Positions 27,552-36,956 of a stretch of 64,000 bases of DNA are shown here, in pieces. The notes under the pieces are model-generated. The model was not told the origin of the DNA, made no database searches, and saw only the letters and a program-made list of their open reading frames with translations. The translations under genes and the position numbers were made by a program. Origin of the DNA: CAYNWT01 sp964450955 (GTDB taxonomy: Bacteria; Planctomycetota; Planctomycetia; Planctomycetales; Planctomycetaceae); assembly GCA_964450955.1 (NCBI GenBank), contig CAYVFI010000004.1, positions 62,001 to 126,000 on the forward strand, written 5' to 3'. Every line of letters starts with the position of its first letter. Positions within the stretch are counted from its first letter, which is position 1.

Positions 27552-29570
27552 ATGTCGTGGATACCGACCTTCTTACAATCGTCCATGCTGTTTGCGTTGC
27601 CGCTAATTGCACTGCCGATTCTGATTCACCTGATTAACCAGCACCGTCATCGCACCATGCATTGGGGAGCGATGATGTTCCTGCTGCAGGCGAAGCGCAT
27701 GACGAAAGGAATGGCGAAGCTAAAGCACTTCCTCATTCTGCTCATGCGGATGCTGGCGATCGCTGGACTGATTTTTGCGATTGCCAGACCACTGGCGAGC
27801 GGCTGGTTGGCTCTCACCGCCGGTGGCGCACCGGACACGACGGTTATTATTCTTGACCGTTCTGCCAGTATGGAATCACAGGATTTGCAGACGGGTGAGT
27901 CCAAGCGATCGACAGCGGTTCGAAAGCTGACCGAACTTTTAACGAGTGTTGGTCGAACCACGAAGCTGGTTTTGGTTGAGAACACCAGGAACAAAGCGGA
28001 AGAGATTCTTAGTCCGGACGTCTTACCGGACTTACCCCAGACCGAAGGCAGCGCGACGTCGTCGGACTTGCCTTCGATGATGCAAACGGCGCTGGACTAC
28101 ATCAACGCGAATGAAACAGGGCGGACCGATGTCTGGGTTTGTTCTGACTTGCGAGAGAATGACTGGGACGCGAGCGGCGGTCGCTGGGAAGGGCTCCGGA
28201 GTGGATTCTCAGAAAAGGATGGAGTTCGGTTCTATCTGCTGACGTATCCGGAAGTAGCGACCGGGAATGTTTCTGTCACGGTCGCCAATGTGCACCGGCG
28301 ACAGATTGGAAACGAAGCAGAACTGGTGATGGACCTGAAGCTGCGTCGCGAATCTAAGTCCAATGATCCTGTCAATATTCCACTGCAGTTCGTGATCAAC
28401 GGCGCGCGGTCGGAGCTTACTGTTGAGATGACTGACAAGGAATACGAACGGCTGGGTCATACAATCCCGATTGACGCTCAGGTGCGAACCGGGCACGGTC
28501 GTGTGGAACTTTCCAACGACACAAATCCGCAGGACAACGTGTACCACTTTGTGTTCGCCGAACCACCGGTTCACAAAACAGTTGTGGTTTCTGACGACAA
28601 AGACGCGTCCCGTTTACTGCAACTGGCGGCTGGAACGCCAGCAGTTTCCACGATTGACTTTAAGGCAGATGTGCTGCCCACGTCTCGAATCGATGAGATA
28701 CCCTGGAACGAAACGGCGATGCTGTTGTGGCACGCTCCGATCCCCGACGAACTGACGGCAACGCAACTGCAAAACTTTGTCCAGGACGGCCGAACGGTCA
28801 TCTTCTTCCCACCCGCTACGGCGAACTCGAATTCCATCTTCGGCGCGAGTTGGGGGACGTGGGAGCAATCGGACAGCAAGAACCCGATTACAATTGCCAG
28901 CTGGAACAACCAGTCAGATTTGCTATCCAACACGCAAAGTGGCGGAGCCCTTCCGGTCGGTGAGTTGCAGACGTTCAAGTACTGTTCGCTTGAGGGCGAA
29001 GACTTTAGTCGGTTGGCTCAGCTTGACGGCGGGGTTCCGCTTCTGGCCCGAGCGACGACGAACAGTGGTGGCGCGTATTTCTTCAGCACGCTACCGCAGG
29101 CGTCGCACTCAACGTTGTCCAGCAATGCGATTGTATTTTACATCATGCTTCAACGCGGGCTGGCGGCAGGAGCCGGTTCGCTGGGCAAAGCGCGGCAGTT
29201 GGAGGCTGGATCGGCCGCGATTGGCGACTTGTCGAATTGGCAACCGGCTGATGAAGCGACCGACGTGATTCTTTCAAATCGACCTTATCAACAGGGAACC
29301 TGGAGAACCGGAGCTGCCGACGAAGAACGACTGCTGGCACTCAACCGTCCGATTGATGAGGACACTGCCGGCGTCATTAGTGACGAGAAACTGAAGCAAC
29401 TTCTCGGGGCGTTGGACTACACAAAGATCAGCGATGACGTGAGTGACTCGTCGTCGCTGGTGAATGAAATTTGGCGAATGTTCCTCATCATCATGATCAT
29501 GGCGCTGATTATTGAAGCGGTGCTGTGTTTGCCTGAGCGGCGCTTGGTCGCTGAGAAGGAGGCCGCGTAA
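27552..29570 (+). CDS. BatA-like membrane protein with vWA domain
   Basis: This is a 672-residue inner-membrane protein. The N-terminal BatA_N-type segment (LFALPLIALPILIHLINQ, about 13-30, then a second hydrophobic stretch at about 56-80) is followed by a vWA domain with a MIDAS-like DRSASMES (about 100-107), a long periplasmic beta-rich region, and a C-terminal transmembrane segment (about 640-660, WRMFLIIMIMALIIEAVL). The layout matches the aerotolerance-related BatA/BatB class. It overlaps in position with the next gene by 2-base spacing. Partner of the MoxR ATPase is the usual role in this family. Confidence 0.88.
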   Translation: MSWIPTFLQSSMLFALPLIALPILIHLINQHRHRTMHWGAMMFLLQAKRMTKGMAKLKHFLILLMRMLAIAGLIFAIARPLASGWLALTAGGAPDTTVIILDRSASMESQDLQTGESKRSTAVRKLTELLTSVGRTTKLVLVENTRNKAEEILSPDVLPDLPQTEGSATSSDLPSMMQTALDYINANETGRTDVWVCSDLRENDWDASGGRWEGLRSGFSEKDGVRFYLLTYPEVATGNVSVTVANVHRRQIGNEAELVMDLKLRRESKSNDPVNIPLQFVINGARSELTVEMTDKEYERLGHTIPIDAQVRTGHGRVELSNDTNPQDNVYHFVFAEPPVHKTVVVSDDKDASRLLQLAAGTPAVSTIDFKADVLPTSRIDEIPWNETAMLLWHAPIPDELTATQLQNFVQDGRTVIFFPPATANSNSIFGASWGTWEQSDSKNPITIASWNNQSDLLSNTQSGGALPVGELQTFKYCSLEGEDFSRLAQLDGGVPLLARATTNSGGAYFFSTLPQASHSTLSSNAIVFYIMLQRGLAAGAGSLGKARQLEAGSAAIGDLSNWQPADEATDVILSNRPYQQGTWRTGAADEERLLALNRPIDEDTAGVISDEKLKQLLGALDYTKISDDVSDSSSLVNEIWRMFLIIMIMALIIEAVLCLPERRLVAEKEAA

Positions 29571-29572
29571 CC

Positions 29573-31759
29573 ATGATGAAATTCCTGTGGACAACTCCAA
29601 CGCTGATCTTCAGTGCGGTCATTCTGATGATCGCGATGGGGCTTTGCTTCTGGTCGTGGCAACGCAGTGGGTTCGCGAAAGGCATGGGCCTTCTGGAACT
29701 GCTGCGGTTGTTGCTCATCGCTGCGGCACTGGCAACTTTGAACCAGCCTGAATGGACCGAACAGATTAAGCCCGAACAGCGGCCGAAGGTTGCGGTTCTG
29801 TATGACACATCGGGCAGCATGGTGACGAAGGACGTTATCGATCCTGCCAAACCAAGCGAGGCTCCTGACACTCGCGAAAATGTAATTAAGCCGCTGCTGG
29901 AAGAATCGGCATGGAAGACTGTCGATCAGCGAATGGATGTGGTCATTGAAAGCTTCGCGTCTGATTTGCCGAACCCGGCTGAAGCCACAGATATCGACGC
30001 CGCACTGGAAAACATGCTGCAAAAGCATCCAACACTCCGCGGTGTTGTCCTGATGTCAGACGGCGACTGGAACATCGGCAACGCCCCCAGCGCCGCTGCG
30101 ACGAAGCTGCGGACTCGGAAGATCCCGGTCTACGCGCTGGGTGTCGGCGCCGAATCGCGACTGCCCGACATTGAACTGCTAAGCCTGGACGCTCCCACGT
30201 CTGGCGTTCCGAACAAGTCAATCCGTATCCCCTTTGTCATCCGCAGCGCGATGGCGCGGGACTATGAGACGACGGTGACGCTGGAAACTTCCGACGGTCA
30301 GTCACTGCAAAAGGCTGTGCGCGTTCCCGCAATGGGACGGCTACGCGAAACGATTGAATGGCGGCCGAAGAAGACGGGTGAGTTCAAGCTCACAATGAAC
30401 GTCCCTGAAGCGGCCGGCGAACTGCTGGCGGACAACAACGAACTTACCGTTCCCGTGAAGATTACCGAAGAGGCGCTGAAGGTGCTGATTGTGGAATCGT
30501 TTCCGCGGTGGGAGTATCGCTACATTCGTAACGCTTTGGAACGCGACCCAGGGGTTGAAGTGAACTGTCTGATGTTCCACCCAAGTCTTTCCGCTGTTGG
30601 TGGCGGACGCGGGTACTTGAAGGAGTTCCCTTCAGACGACGAACTGTTTAAGTACGACGTGGTGTTCCTGGGCGATGTTGGTGTTCAGTCCAACCAATTG
30701 ACAGTTGAGAATTGCGATCAAATTCGGCAGCTTGTCCGCAGCCACGCGGGGGGTCTTGTGTTCCTGCCGGGTTTCCGCGGCAATCAAATGACGTTGTTGG
30801 AAACGAAACTGGAAGAGCTGTATCCGGTGCAGATGGATGCGGCTCAGCCCAAAGGCTGGGGTTCGCCACGGCCCGCTCAGTTTGAACTCACAGAACCCGG
30901 GCGGCGTAGTTTGCTAACGCGATTGTCGGGGCAGGACGATGAGAATGTTCGGATTTGGAGCACCCTTCCCGGCTTCCAATGGTATGCCGCGGCACTGCGG
31001 GCGAAAGCCGGTTCAGAGACATTGGCGACGCACCGAACGGAGACGTCTCGGTTTGGTCGAGTGCCACTGATTGTGGCGAAGACGTCGGGTACCGGAAAGA
31101 TTCTGTACATGGGATCTGACGGAGCGTGGCGTTGGCGTGAAGGTGTGGAAGACCTTTACCACTATCGATTCTGGGGACAGGTTGTGCGTTGGATGGCGTA
31201 TCAACGAAACATCTCGGAAGGTGAATCGATGCGGTTCTATCCGTCTCCGGAACGCCCGAAAGTCGGCGACGTTGTGACGCTGAACGCCAACGTCATGACG
31301 GATGCCGGTGAGCCATTGCAAAACGGTACAGTGACCGTGCAGATACAATCGCCGTCAGGCAAGACGGACACGGTCCGGCTGGCTCCGGCTGGCGAGGACA
31401 TGTGGGGGCTGTTTAACGGAACCTTTGAACCGAAAGAGGGCGGCGAGTATTTGTTCGTCACCACATGCCGTGAAACGGGGGCTCGATTGGATACACGATT
31501 GTCGGTTCAGGGGTTGGCTCGAGAAAAGATTGGCCAACCAGCACGCTACGACGTGCTAGACGAAATCGCGCGGATTACTCGCGGTCGTAATGCGTCGATT
31601 CATGATGTAAACGAGATCATGAAAGAAGTGGCTAATCTTCCTGAACCGGAACCAGTCATCCGTCGTGTTCGCATTTGGAGCCACCCGCTTTGGGGTGGAG
31701 CAATCGTCCTTTTACTGGGTCTGTTTTGGACGGGGCGGAAGATGATCGGGGTCGTTTAG
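29573..31759 (+). CDS. Membrane vWA protein with glutamine-amidotransferase-like domain
   Basis: This is a 728-residue membrane protein. Two transmembrane segments at the N-terminus (about 10-25 and 38-58) precede a vWA-type domain with VLYDTSGSMVTKD (about 80-92). A region near 300-460 (starting around VLIVESFPRWEYRYIRNAL) resembles the class I glutamine amidotransferase-like fold found in many planctomycete vWA proteins, without a clear catalytic Cys. A C-terminal transmembrane segment (about 700-722) closes the protein. It follows the BatA-like gene by 2 bases, so the two probably form one complex. Confidence 0.85.
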   Translation: MMKFLWTTPTLIFSAVILMIAMGLCFWSWQRSGFAKGMGLLELLRLLLIAAALATLNQPEWTEQIKPEQRPKVAVLYDTSGSMVTKDVIDPAKPSEAPDTRENVIKPLLEESAWKTVDQRMDVVIESFASDLPNPAEATDIDAALENMLQKHPTLRGVVLMSDGDWNIGNAPSAAATKLRTRKIPVYALGVGAESRLPDIELLSLDAPTSGVPNKSIRIPFVIRSAMARDYETTVTLETSDGQSLQKAVRVPAMGRLRETIEWRPKKTGEFKLTMNVPEAAGELLADNNELTVPVKITEEALKVLIVESFPRWEYRYIRNALERDPGVEVNCLMFHPSLSAVGGGRGYLKEFPSDDELFKYDVVFLGDVGVQSNQLTVENCDQIRQLVRSHAGGLVFLPGFRGNQMTLLETKLEELYPVQMDAAQPKGWGSPRPAQFELTEPGRRSLLTRLSGQDDENVRIWSTLPGFQWYAAALRAKAGSETLATHRTETSRFGRVPLIVAKTSGTGKILYMGSDGAWRWREGVEDLYHYRFWGQVVRWMAYQRNISEGESMRFYPSPERPKVGDVVTLNANVMTDAGEPLQNGTVTVQIQSPSGKTDTVRLAPAGEDMWGLFNGTFEPKEGGEYLFVTTCRETGARLDTRLSVQGLAREKIGQPARYDVLDEIARITRGRNASIHDVNEIMKEVANLPEPEPVIRRVRIWSHPLWGGAIVLLLGLFWTGRKMIGVV

Positions 31760-31792
31760 AAACTTTTTTTGGATGGAAGGGAGACGGCGGGC

Positions 31793-33397
31793 ATGATGCG
31801 GAAGAAAGCCATCACAGCGATACTGGTTGCGTTCTGCTTTACGTCCGTGACATCTGCTCAGGAACGCAAGAAGTCGTTCTTTCAAAAAGCCGCCGAATGG
31901 CTGGCTCCCGCCGCGGCGCCAAAACCCGCTCGCGCGATGGTGGCACCGGTTGCTCCACCGAACCCGGCCAACGACGCGATCAAAGACGAACGCAAACAAC
32001 GCGTTACGATGCACATGACGGCGATGTTGGCCTGGATGGATTCGGTTTGCGAACTCAAAGATGACCAGCGAAAACAAATAGAGCAACACTTTGCCGAGGT
32101 CGTTAGCGAGAGTCAGGACCGTTGGGCTAAGGCCCCGAATCGTGGTGAGCAAAATGGGAACCGTGATTTCATTCCCTTTGAGTTTGTCACGGTCAGTAGA
32201 AAGCTGACGCACAGTTCGAAACTACGACGGGCACTGGATCAAATTCTGACGGAGGAACAGGGCCAGAGACTCAGCGAGGCACTTGAGGATCGCGACGAAG
32301 TACTTAAGTCCGACATGGTCGGCCTCGCTGCGCTGGTTCTGGATGGCGAGTTATTCCTTTCTGCGAATCAGTACAAACCAGTAGCCGACGAACTGAAGAG
32401 TATTCTGGGGCAACGGCTCTACCCCGGCTTATTCGGTTTCCACAACGACATGTATCCATTCCAGCGAGCTGCGTTCCAACCAAGTTCGAAGCTGAAGGCT
32501 GTGTTGGGAGATGTGCGGTACAAACGATTCGAACGTCTAACCAGGCAAAATGGCGAGGCCGAACGGTACGTCATGATCACGCTGGGTAACGGAGACGGGG
32601 AAGCATCCTTCACTGCCGCCGTTGATGCGCAGCCCAAACGAGTTGCTGAAGCGATGGCTGTTCGGATTCAGTTTCTTCGGGAATCGCACGGCTTAACTGA
32701 CGTGCAGTGTCGGAAGCTTACCATCGCGGCAAAAGGAGCAGCGTCTCGAGAAATAGACAAGTGGATTGAAACCAGCGACAAGCAGATGGACAGCATGCGG
32801 CAGCAGTTCGGAAATCAAAATATCTCATGGGGAATGTCGTTGCTGCAGATCAGTCAGGTGGAACGCAACAAGCTTTGGGTGAAGACACGCGACAAATTGC
32901 TGTTCGGCGACAAGAAGCCAGCCACAGAAAAAGAGAAGGTCAATGAGCAGGTTGTTCAGGCCAGGACTCAAATCAAGTCTGCAATTGACGCTCTGTTCTC
33001 CAAAGCCGAGCAACCCAAGCAGAAGAAAAATGTAGTCGAACTCACAGACCGCCAGAAATACCAACGCGCCGCGATGGTTGGATATCTTGTGGGGACAATC
33101 GACCAGGAAGTATGGCTGCGAGCAGATCAGCGCGAGCCGATGTCGAAGCTTATCGACGCTGCGGTCAGTAACTTCGATCGGTATACCGTCTACAACAGCC
33201 GCTATACCGAAATACAAATGTTGGCGGACGTCTTGTTCGTTGTTAAGAAGCCGGCCCTGACGAAACTGCTCAGCGACAAACAACTTGCGGCGTGGGACAA
33301 CCTAAAGAAACAGTTCAAGCAACAGGAACGGTACATGACAGTCAGGTATCGCCATGGTGACATTCAGTTTCGATTCCTTGCGGGCAGGAACCGGTGA
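31793..33397 (+). CDS. Secreted helical protein of the MoxR operon, unknown function
   Basis: This is a 534-residue protein with a signal peptide (MMRKKAITAILVAFCFTSV, cleaved after about residue 22). The mature protein is Lys/Arg/Gln/Glu rich and helical with no enzyme motif. One segment, LTDVQCRKLTIAAKGAASRE (about 300-319 in the mature region), closely parallels LSEQQVKRLQLAAKGAVRRD in the PDZ protein at 36957-38210, so the two share a helical module. I start it at ATG 31793, preceded by a GGAAGGGAG; a TTG at 31769 is less likely. It probably acts in the periplasm with the vWA membrane proteins; inference from position. Confidence 0.8.
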   Translation: MMRKKAITAILVAFCFTSVTSAQERKKSFFQKAAEWLAPAAAPKPARAMVAPVAPPNPANDAIKDERKQRVTMHMTAMLAWMDSVCELKDDQRKQIEQHFAEVVSESQDRWAKAPNRGEQNGNRDFIPFEFVTVSRKLTHSSKLRRALDQILTEEQGQRLSEALEDRDEVLKSDMVGLAALVLDGELFLSANQYKPVADELKSILGQRLYPGLFGFHNDMYPFQRAAFQPSSKLKAVLGDVRYKRFERLTRQNGEAERYVMITLGNGDGEASFTAAVDAQPKRVAEAMAVRIQFLRESHGLTDVQCRKLTIAAKGAASREIDKWIETSDKQMDSMRQQFGNQNISWGMSLLQISQVERNKLWVKTRDKLLFGDKKPATEKEKVNEQVVQARTQIKSAIDALFSKAEQPKQKKNVVELTDRQKYQRAAMVGYLVGTIDQEVWLRADQREPMSKLIDAAVSNFDRYTVYNSRYTEIQMLADVLFVVKKPALTKLLSDKQLAAWDNLKKQFKQQERYMTVRYRHGDIQFRFLAGRNR

Positions 33398-33530
33398 TCG
33401 ACAACAAATCGGTTCGGCAATTGAATGTCGGCAAAACAGGTAAACTCTCCGAGAAACGCTGATTTTATTGATGTGGACAAAAACACTGACTAAAGCACCG
33501 GGTTTATGCTTCAATCTCGACATGTCAATT

Positions 33531-33550
33531 CTGGCCAAAAGCCAGCTTTT
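33531..33550 (+). terminator. Weak hairpin with T-run after the secreted helical gene
   Basis: CTGGC-caaaa-GCCAG (33531-33545) is followed by CTTTT (33546-33550). The stem is only 5 bp, so it may end or attenuate transcription within the 280-base gap before the next gene, but the support is thin. Confidence 0.3.
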
Positions 33551-33677
33551 CGAGCCAGTAAACTCGGTCGAACAGCAGATATGACTCTGAATCCAGAGCC
33601 ACAAAGTGTAAACTTAATCTCTCACGATTGATTCCTAAGCCACCGAATAACGCAGACCGAAAGCGTAGGAGCAGCAG

Positions 33678-36338
33678 ATGCGTTCTGACATTGATGGGCG
33701 ACTGAACATACCGGCTGGAATGAAGTCCAAGCTGGAGTCCTACCAGCAGAGTGTTCGCAGGGTGAAACTAGCGGAGGGTATCCTAGCCGCTTTGTTCGGT
33801 TTGCTCCTGTCGTACATTCTGGTCTTCGCGCTGGACCGCGTCATGGAGACGCCGGGTTGGCTGCGAGGTTTGATTCTTGTAGCCGGGTCGCTTGGGCTTG
33901 GTTTGTTCTTCCCGCTCAAATGCCACAAGTGGATTTGGGGGACGCGACGAATGGAACAGGTCGCGAAGTTACTCCGCCACAAGTTCCCTCGAACCAGTGA
34001 CCAGTTGCTCGGTATCGTCGAACTCGCTCGCAGTGATGCCGAACAGTCTCGAAGCCCTGTGCTTGTTCAGGCTGCGATGAACCAGGTTAATGAATCGATC
34101 AAAGACCGCGACTTCTCGAACGCGGTTCCGAATGCTCGCCATCGCCGTTGGGCGTGGGCTGCAGCGATCCCGGCATTGCTGATTGCCGGCGCCGTTGTGT
34201 TCTCACAGCCGGCTACCTCGAACGCGTTTGTTCGTTGGCTCATGCCGTGGAAAGAAACGGAACGATACACGTTCGCGAAAGTCAACGATCTGCCTGACAA
34301 GATTGTGGTTCCGATCGCCGAAAAGTTCGACGTCGGGACACAGTTGCGGAAAGACACTGAGTGGTCTCCTGAAGCTGGCTACGCGACCTACCGAGATCAA
34401 AAGACGATCCGTTCTGCCTTAGACCAGAGCGGTTACAGCTTCAACATCCCACCACAAAAAGAAGCGGGCTCACTGGCCGTTTCGATTGGAGATATTCGCA
34501 AATCGGTCGCTGTTGAGCCGATGGCTCGACCGGAACTCAAGGGACTCAAGGCTTGGGTCAAACTACCGGCCTACCTGCAGTACAAGAGTGAGATTAAGGC
34601 CGATGTTCGCGGCGGTGTCATTTCATTGGTGAAGGGCGCGAGTGCCCGGTTCGAGGCGACGACCAGCCGCGAACTGACTGATGCCACTGCCGATGGCAAC
34701 TCACAGGAAATTGACGGTGAGACGTTCGCCATGCGAACTCCGGTTCTCGAAGACACTGTGTCCCGAAAACTAAGCTGGACTGACAAGCACGGTCTGACAC
34801 CACGAGATCCGTTCGTTCTGAAAATCAACGCTTTGGATGACTCGGCTCCAATCATTGGATGCGAATTGCTTGATCAGCAGCGCGTCATTCTGGCTAGCGA
34901 CACTGTGAAGTTCGACCTGAACGTCAGCGATGACTACGGCATTAGAAAAGTTGGGCTGGAGTGGCAGGGCATCGAAGACGCTCTCCGCAATCCCAATCCA
35001 GCCCAGGGGGAACGCATCGTCTCAGCCGGCGCTCCCGAAACGCAGGACGTGAGTACCATCGCAACGTTCTGTGCCGAAACTGAAGGACTCAACCCACAGT
35101 CTTTCAAGGTGCGAGCATTTGCTGAAGACTACATGCCGGACCGCGAACGAACTTACTCGGCTGTCTACACATTGCACATCCTGAGCGAAGACGAGCACTT
35201 CGCGTGGATGACAGAGCAGATGTCGCGCTGGCTGCGTCAGGCTGAAGGGGTTTATGAACACGAACTTCAACTGCACGATATCAACAATCAACTTCGGCAG
35301 ATGGATGCCAAAGAACTGGACGCTCCAAAGACACGCCGCAAGATTGAGCAACAGGCGGCTGCTGAACGAGCTAATGGTGCTCGGCTCCAGGCATTGACGG
35401 CTAACGGCAAGCGAATGATCGAGGAGGCAACTCGGAACGAACAGTTCCAGGTCGGCCACCTGGAAACCTGGGCTGAACAGCTGCAGAAGCTGGAAGACAT
35501 GGCCGCCAACCGCATGCCATCGGTCGCTGACATGTTGAAGGACGCCGCGAAGGCTCAGGGACAGTCCAAAGCCGGCGAAGGCAAAAGCGAGAAGACTCCG
35601 CCAAGTGCCGGTGAAAATAAAGGCAACCAGTCTGGCAAGCCAGGTCAGTCCAGCGACAAGGAAGGGCCAGAGAATAAGGCTCCTTCAATCTCTGACGTTG
35701 AATCGGGGATGAACAAGCAGGATGAAAACGGTGGCGATGACCCACCAAAGCCGCCGTCAAAAGGCAAGTTCGGTCTTCCACAGACCATCCTGCAAGGTGG
35801 CCCACCAAGTGAACCCGAAGCCTGCCCACCTCAGGAAGACCTGGAAGAAGCGGCTGAAGAGCAGGCTGAGATTCTGGCGGACTTCGAAGAAATCAAGGAC
35901 GCTCTTAACGAAGTCATGGGGGAGCTGGAAAACAGCACATTCGTCAAACGACTGAAGGCTGCGTCACGACGACAAATGGAAGTCGCTGGCGACCTGAACC
36001 GCACGCTTATTGGGAGCTTTGGTCAGGTTGAGAAGAAACTGGAAGAACGCCAGAAGAAGCGTTCTGATCAACTCGCCAAACGCGAAGTTGCTCAAAGTGA
36101 AAACGTCTATCTGATTCAGCAGGACCTGGAAGCCTATTTCAACCGGAAACAGGAAACGAAGTTCAAAGAGATCCTGGACGACATGAGCGATACCCGAGTC
36201 GTCACGAAACTACGTGGCCTTGGTGATCGCATCAATGAGAACCTCAAAGGTGAGTCGATTGTGAGAGCCGAGTACTGGGCCGACACGCTGGATCGGTGGG
36301 CCGAGGAGTTGGTGCAACCCGCACCAGGCGGGGCCTGA
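33678..36338 (+). CDS. DUF4175-like membrane protein, cut by an in-frame TGA
   Basis: This is an 886-residue protein with hydrophobic segments near the N-terminus (about 33-52, 62-80 and 154-173) followed by a long periplasmic region and a helical, coiled-coil-rich C-terminal half with a disordered Lys/Gly/Pro stretch (about 630-720). It resembles the large DUF4175-type proteins of planctomycete MoxR operons. The start ATG has AGGAG 8 bases upstream. It ends at TGA 36336-36338, but the same frame continues for 203 more codons: eight codons on, the next conserved-looking segment begins. The two parts are probably one gene (see the entry at 36363). Confidence 0.85.
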   Translation: MRSDIDGRLNIPAGMKSKLESYQQSVRRVKLAEGILAALFGLLLSYILVFALDRVMETPGWLRGLILVAGSLGLGLFFPLKCHKWIWGTRRMEQVAKLLRHKFPRTSDQLLGIVELARSDAEQSRSPVLVQAAMNQVNESIKDRDFSNAVPNARHRRWAWAAAIPALLIAGAVVFSQPATSNAFVRWLMPWKETERYTFAKVNDLPDKIVVPIAEKFDVGTQLRKDTEWSPEAGYATYRDQKTIRSALDQSGYSFNIPPQKEAGSLAVSIGDIRKSVAVEPMARPELKGLKAWVKLPAYLQYKSEIKADVRGGVISLVKGASARFEATTSRELTDATADGNSQEIDGETFAMRTPVLEDTVSRKLSWTDKHGLTPRDPFVLKINALDDSAPIIGCELLDQQRVILASDTVKFDLNVSDDYGIRKVGLEWQGIEDALRNPNPAQGERIVSAGAPETQDVSTIATFCAETEGLNPQSFKVRAFAEDYMPDRERTYSAVYTLHILSEDEHFAWMTEQMSRWLRQAEGVYEHELQLHDINNQLRQMDAKELDAPKTRRKIEQQAAAERANGARLQALTANGKRMIEEATRNEQFQVGHLETWAEQLQKLEDMAANRMPSVADMLKDAAKAQGQSKAGEGKSEKTPPSAGENKGNQSGKPGQSSDKEGPENKAPSISDVESGMNKQDENGGDDPPKPPSKGKFGLPQTILQGGPPSEPEACPPQEDLEEAAEEQAEILADFEEIKDALNEVMGELENSTFVKRLKAASRRQMEVAGDLNRTLIGSFGQVEKKLEERQKKRSDQLAKREVAQSENVYLIQQDLEAYFNRKQETKFKEILDDMSDTRVVTKLRGLGDRINENLKGESIVRAEYWADTLDRWAEELVQPAPGGA

Positions 36339-36362
36339 AAGGGATCAAAATCTGGCGACAGT

Positions 36363-36947
36363 TTGCCGCCATCAATTGTTCTTGAAGTCATGCGAATTTT
36401 GGATGCAGAAATTGATCTGCGAGAAGAAACCCGAACCACAGAAAAAGCCCGCGAAGCGATTCGCGGGGAAGAATACGCCGAACGCGCAGAAAAGCTGGCC
36501 ACGACTCAGGCCGAGCTGACGAAGCGAATGGTGGAGGTTCGAACGAAGGTTGAAGACCTGCCAAATGCTGATCAGTTTGGCAAAGACATTGATCTGTTTA
36601 CTCAAGTGGCTCAGGTGATGCTGGAAGCCGTTGGCATTCTTGTAGAACCGGAGACAGGGCCGACTGCGATCGCATGCGAAACGGAAGCTATCGAACTCCT
36701 TCTGAAACAACGCCAAAACAAGCCGGGCGGCGGTGGTGGCGGAGGCGGCAGCACACCTGGTGGTGGCGGCAATGGAACCACCGACCAGGCAGCTTTGGCA
36801 CTAATCGGCCCCGGCATCGACAAAGATGCCGAAATCGACGAGCGAGGTGTGACTCAGGCTGTTGGTGCGACCGGTAAAGACCTGCCAGCAGAGTACCGCG
36901 AAGGTCTGGATCGATTCCTGAACGCGCTTGAAAACGGCACCAAGTAG
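36363..36947 (+). CDS. Downstream continuation of the DUF4175-like gene after an in-frame stop
   Basis: This 194-codon frame starts at a TTG at 36363, or ATG 36390, and is in exactly the same reading frame as the preceding gene, separated by one TGA (36336-36338) and eight codons. No ribosome site precedes either start, and LPPSIVLEVMRILDAEIDLR begins at once as if in mid-protein. The part is acidic and helical, with a glycine-rich linker (about 120-135, coded by 36720-36770) and a C-terminal segment DLPAEYREGLDRFLNAL. It probably is the true C-terminus, either after a nonsense mutation, a sequence error or stop readthrough. Confidence 0.7.
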   Translation: MPPSIVLEVMRILDAEIDLREETRTTEKAREAIRGEEYAERAEKLATTQAELTKRMVEVRTKVEDLPNADQFGKDIDLFTQVAQVMLEAVGILVEPETGPTAIACETEAIELLLKQRQNKPGGGGGGGGSTPGGGGNGTTDQAALALIGPGIDKDAEIDERGVTQAVGATGKDLPAEYREGLDRFLNALENGTK

Positions 36948-36956
36948 GTTCCCTTA

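Noticed and set aside
36720..36772. Short GC-rich repeat
   Set aside because: It encodes the glycine-rich linker of the preceding frame, not an independent repeat element.
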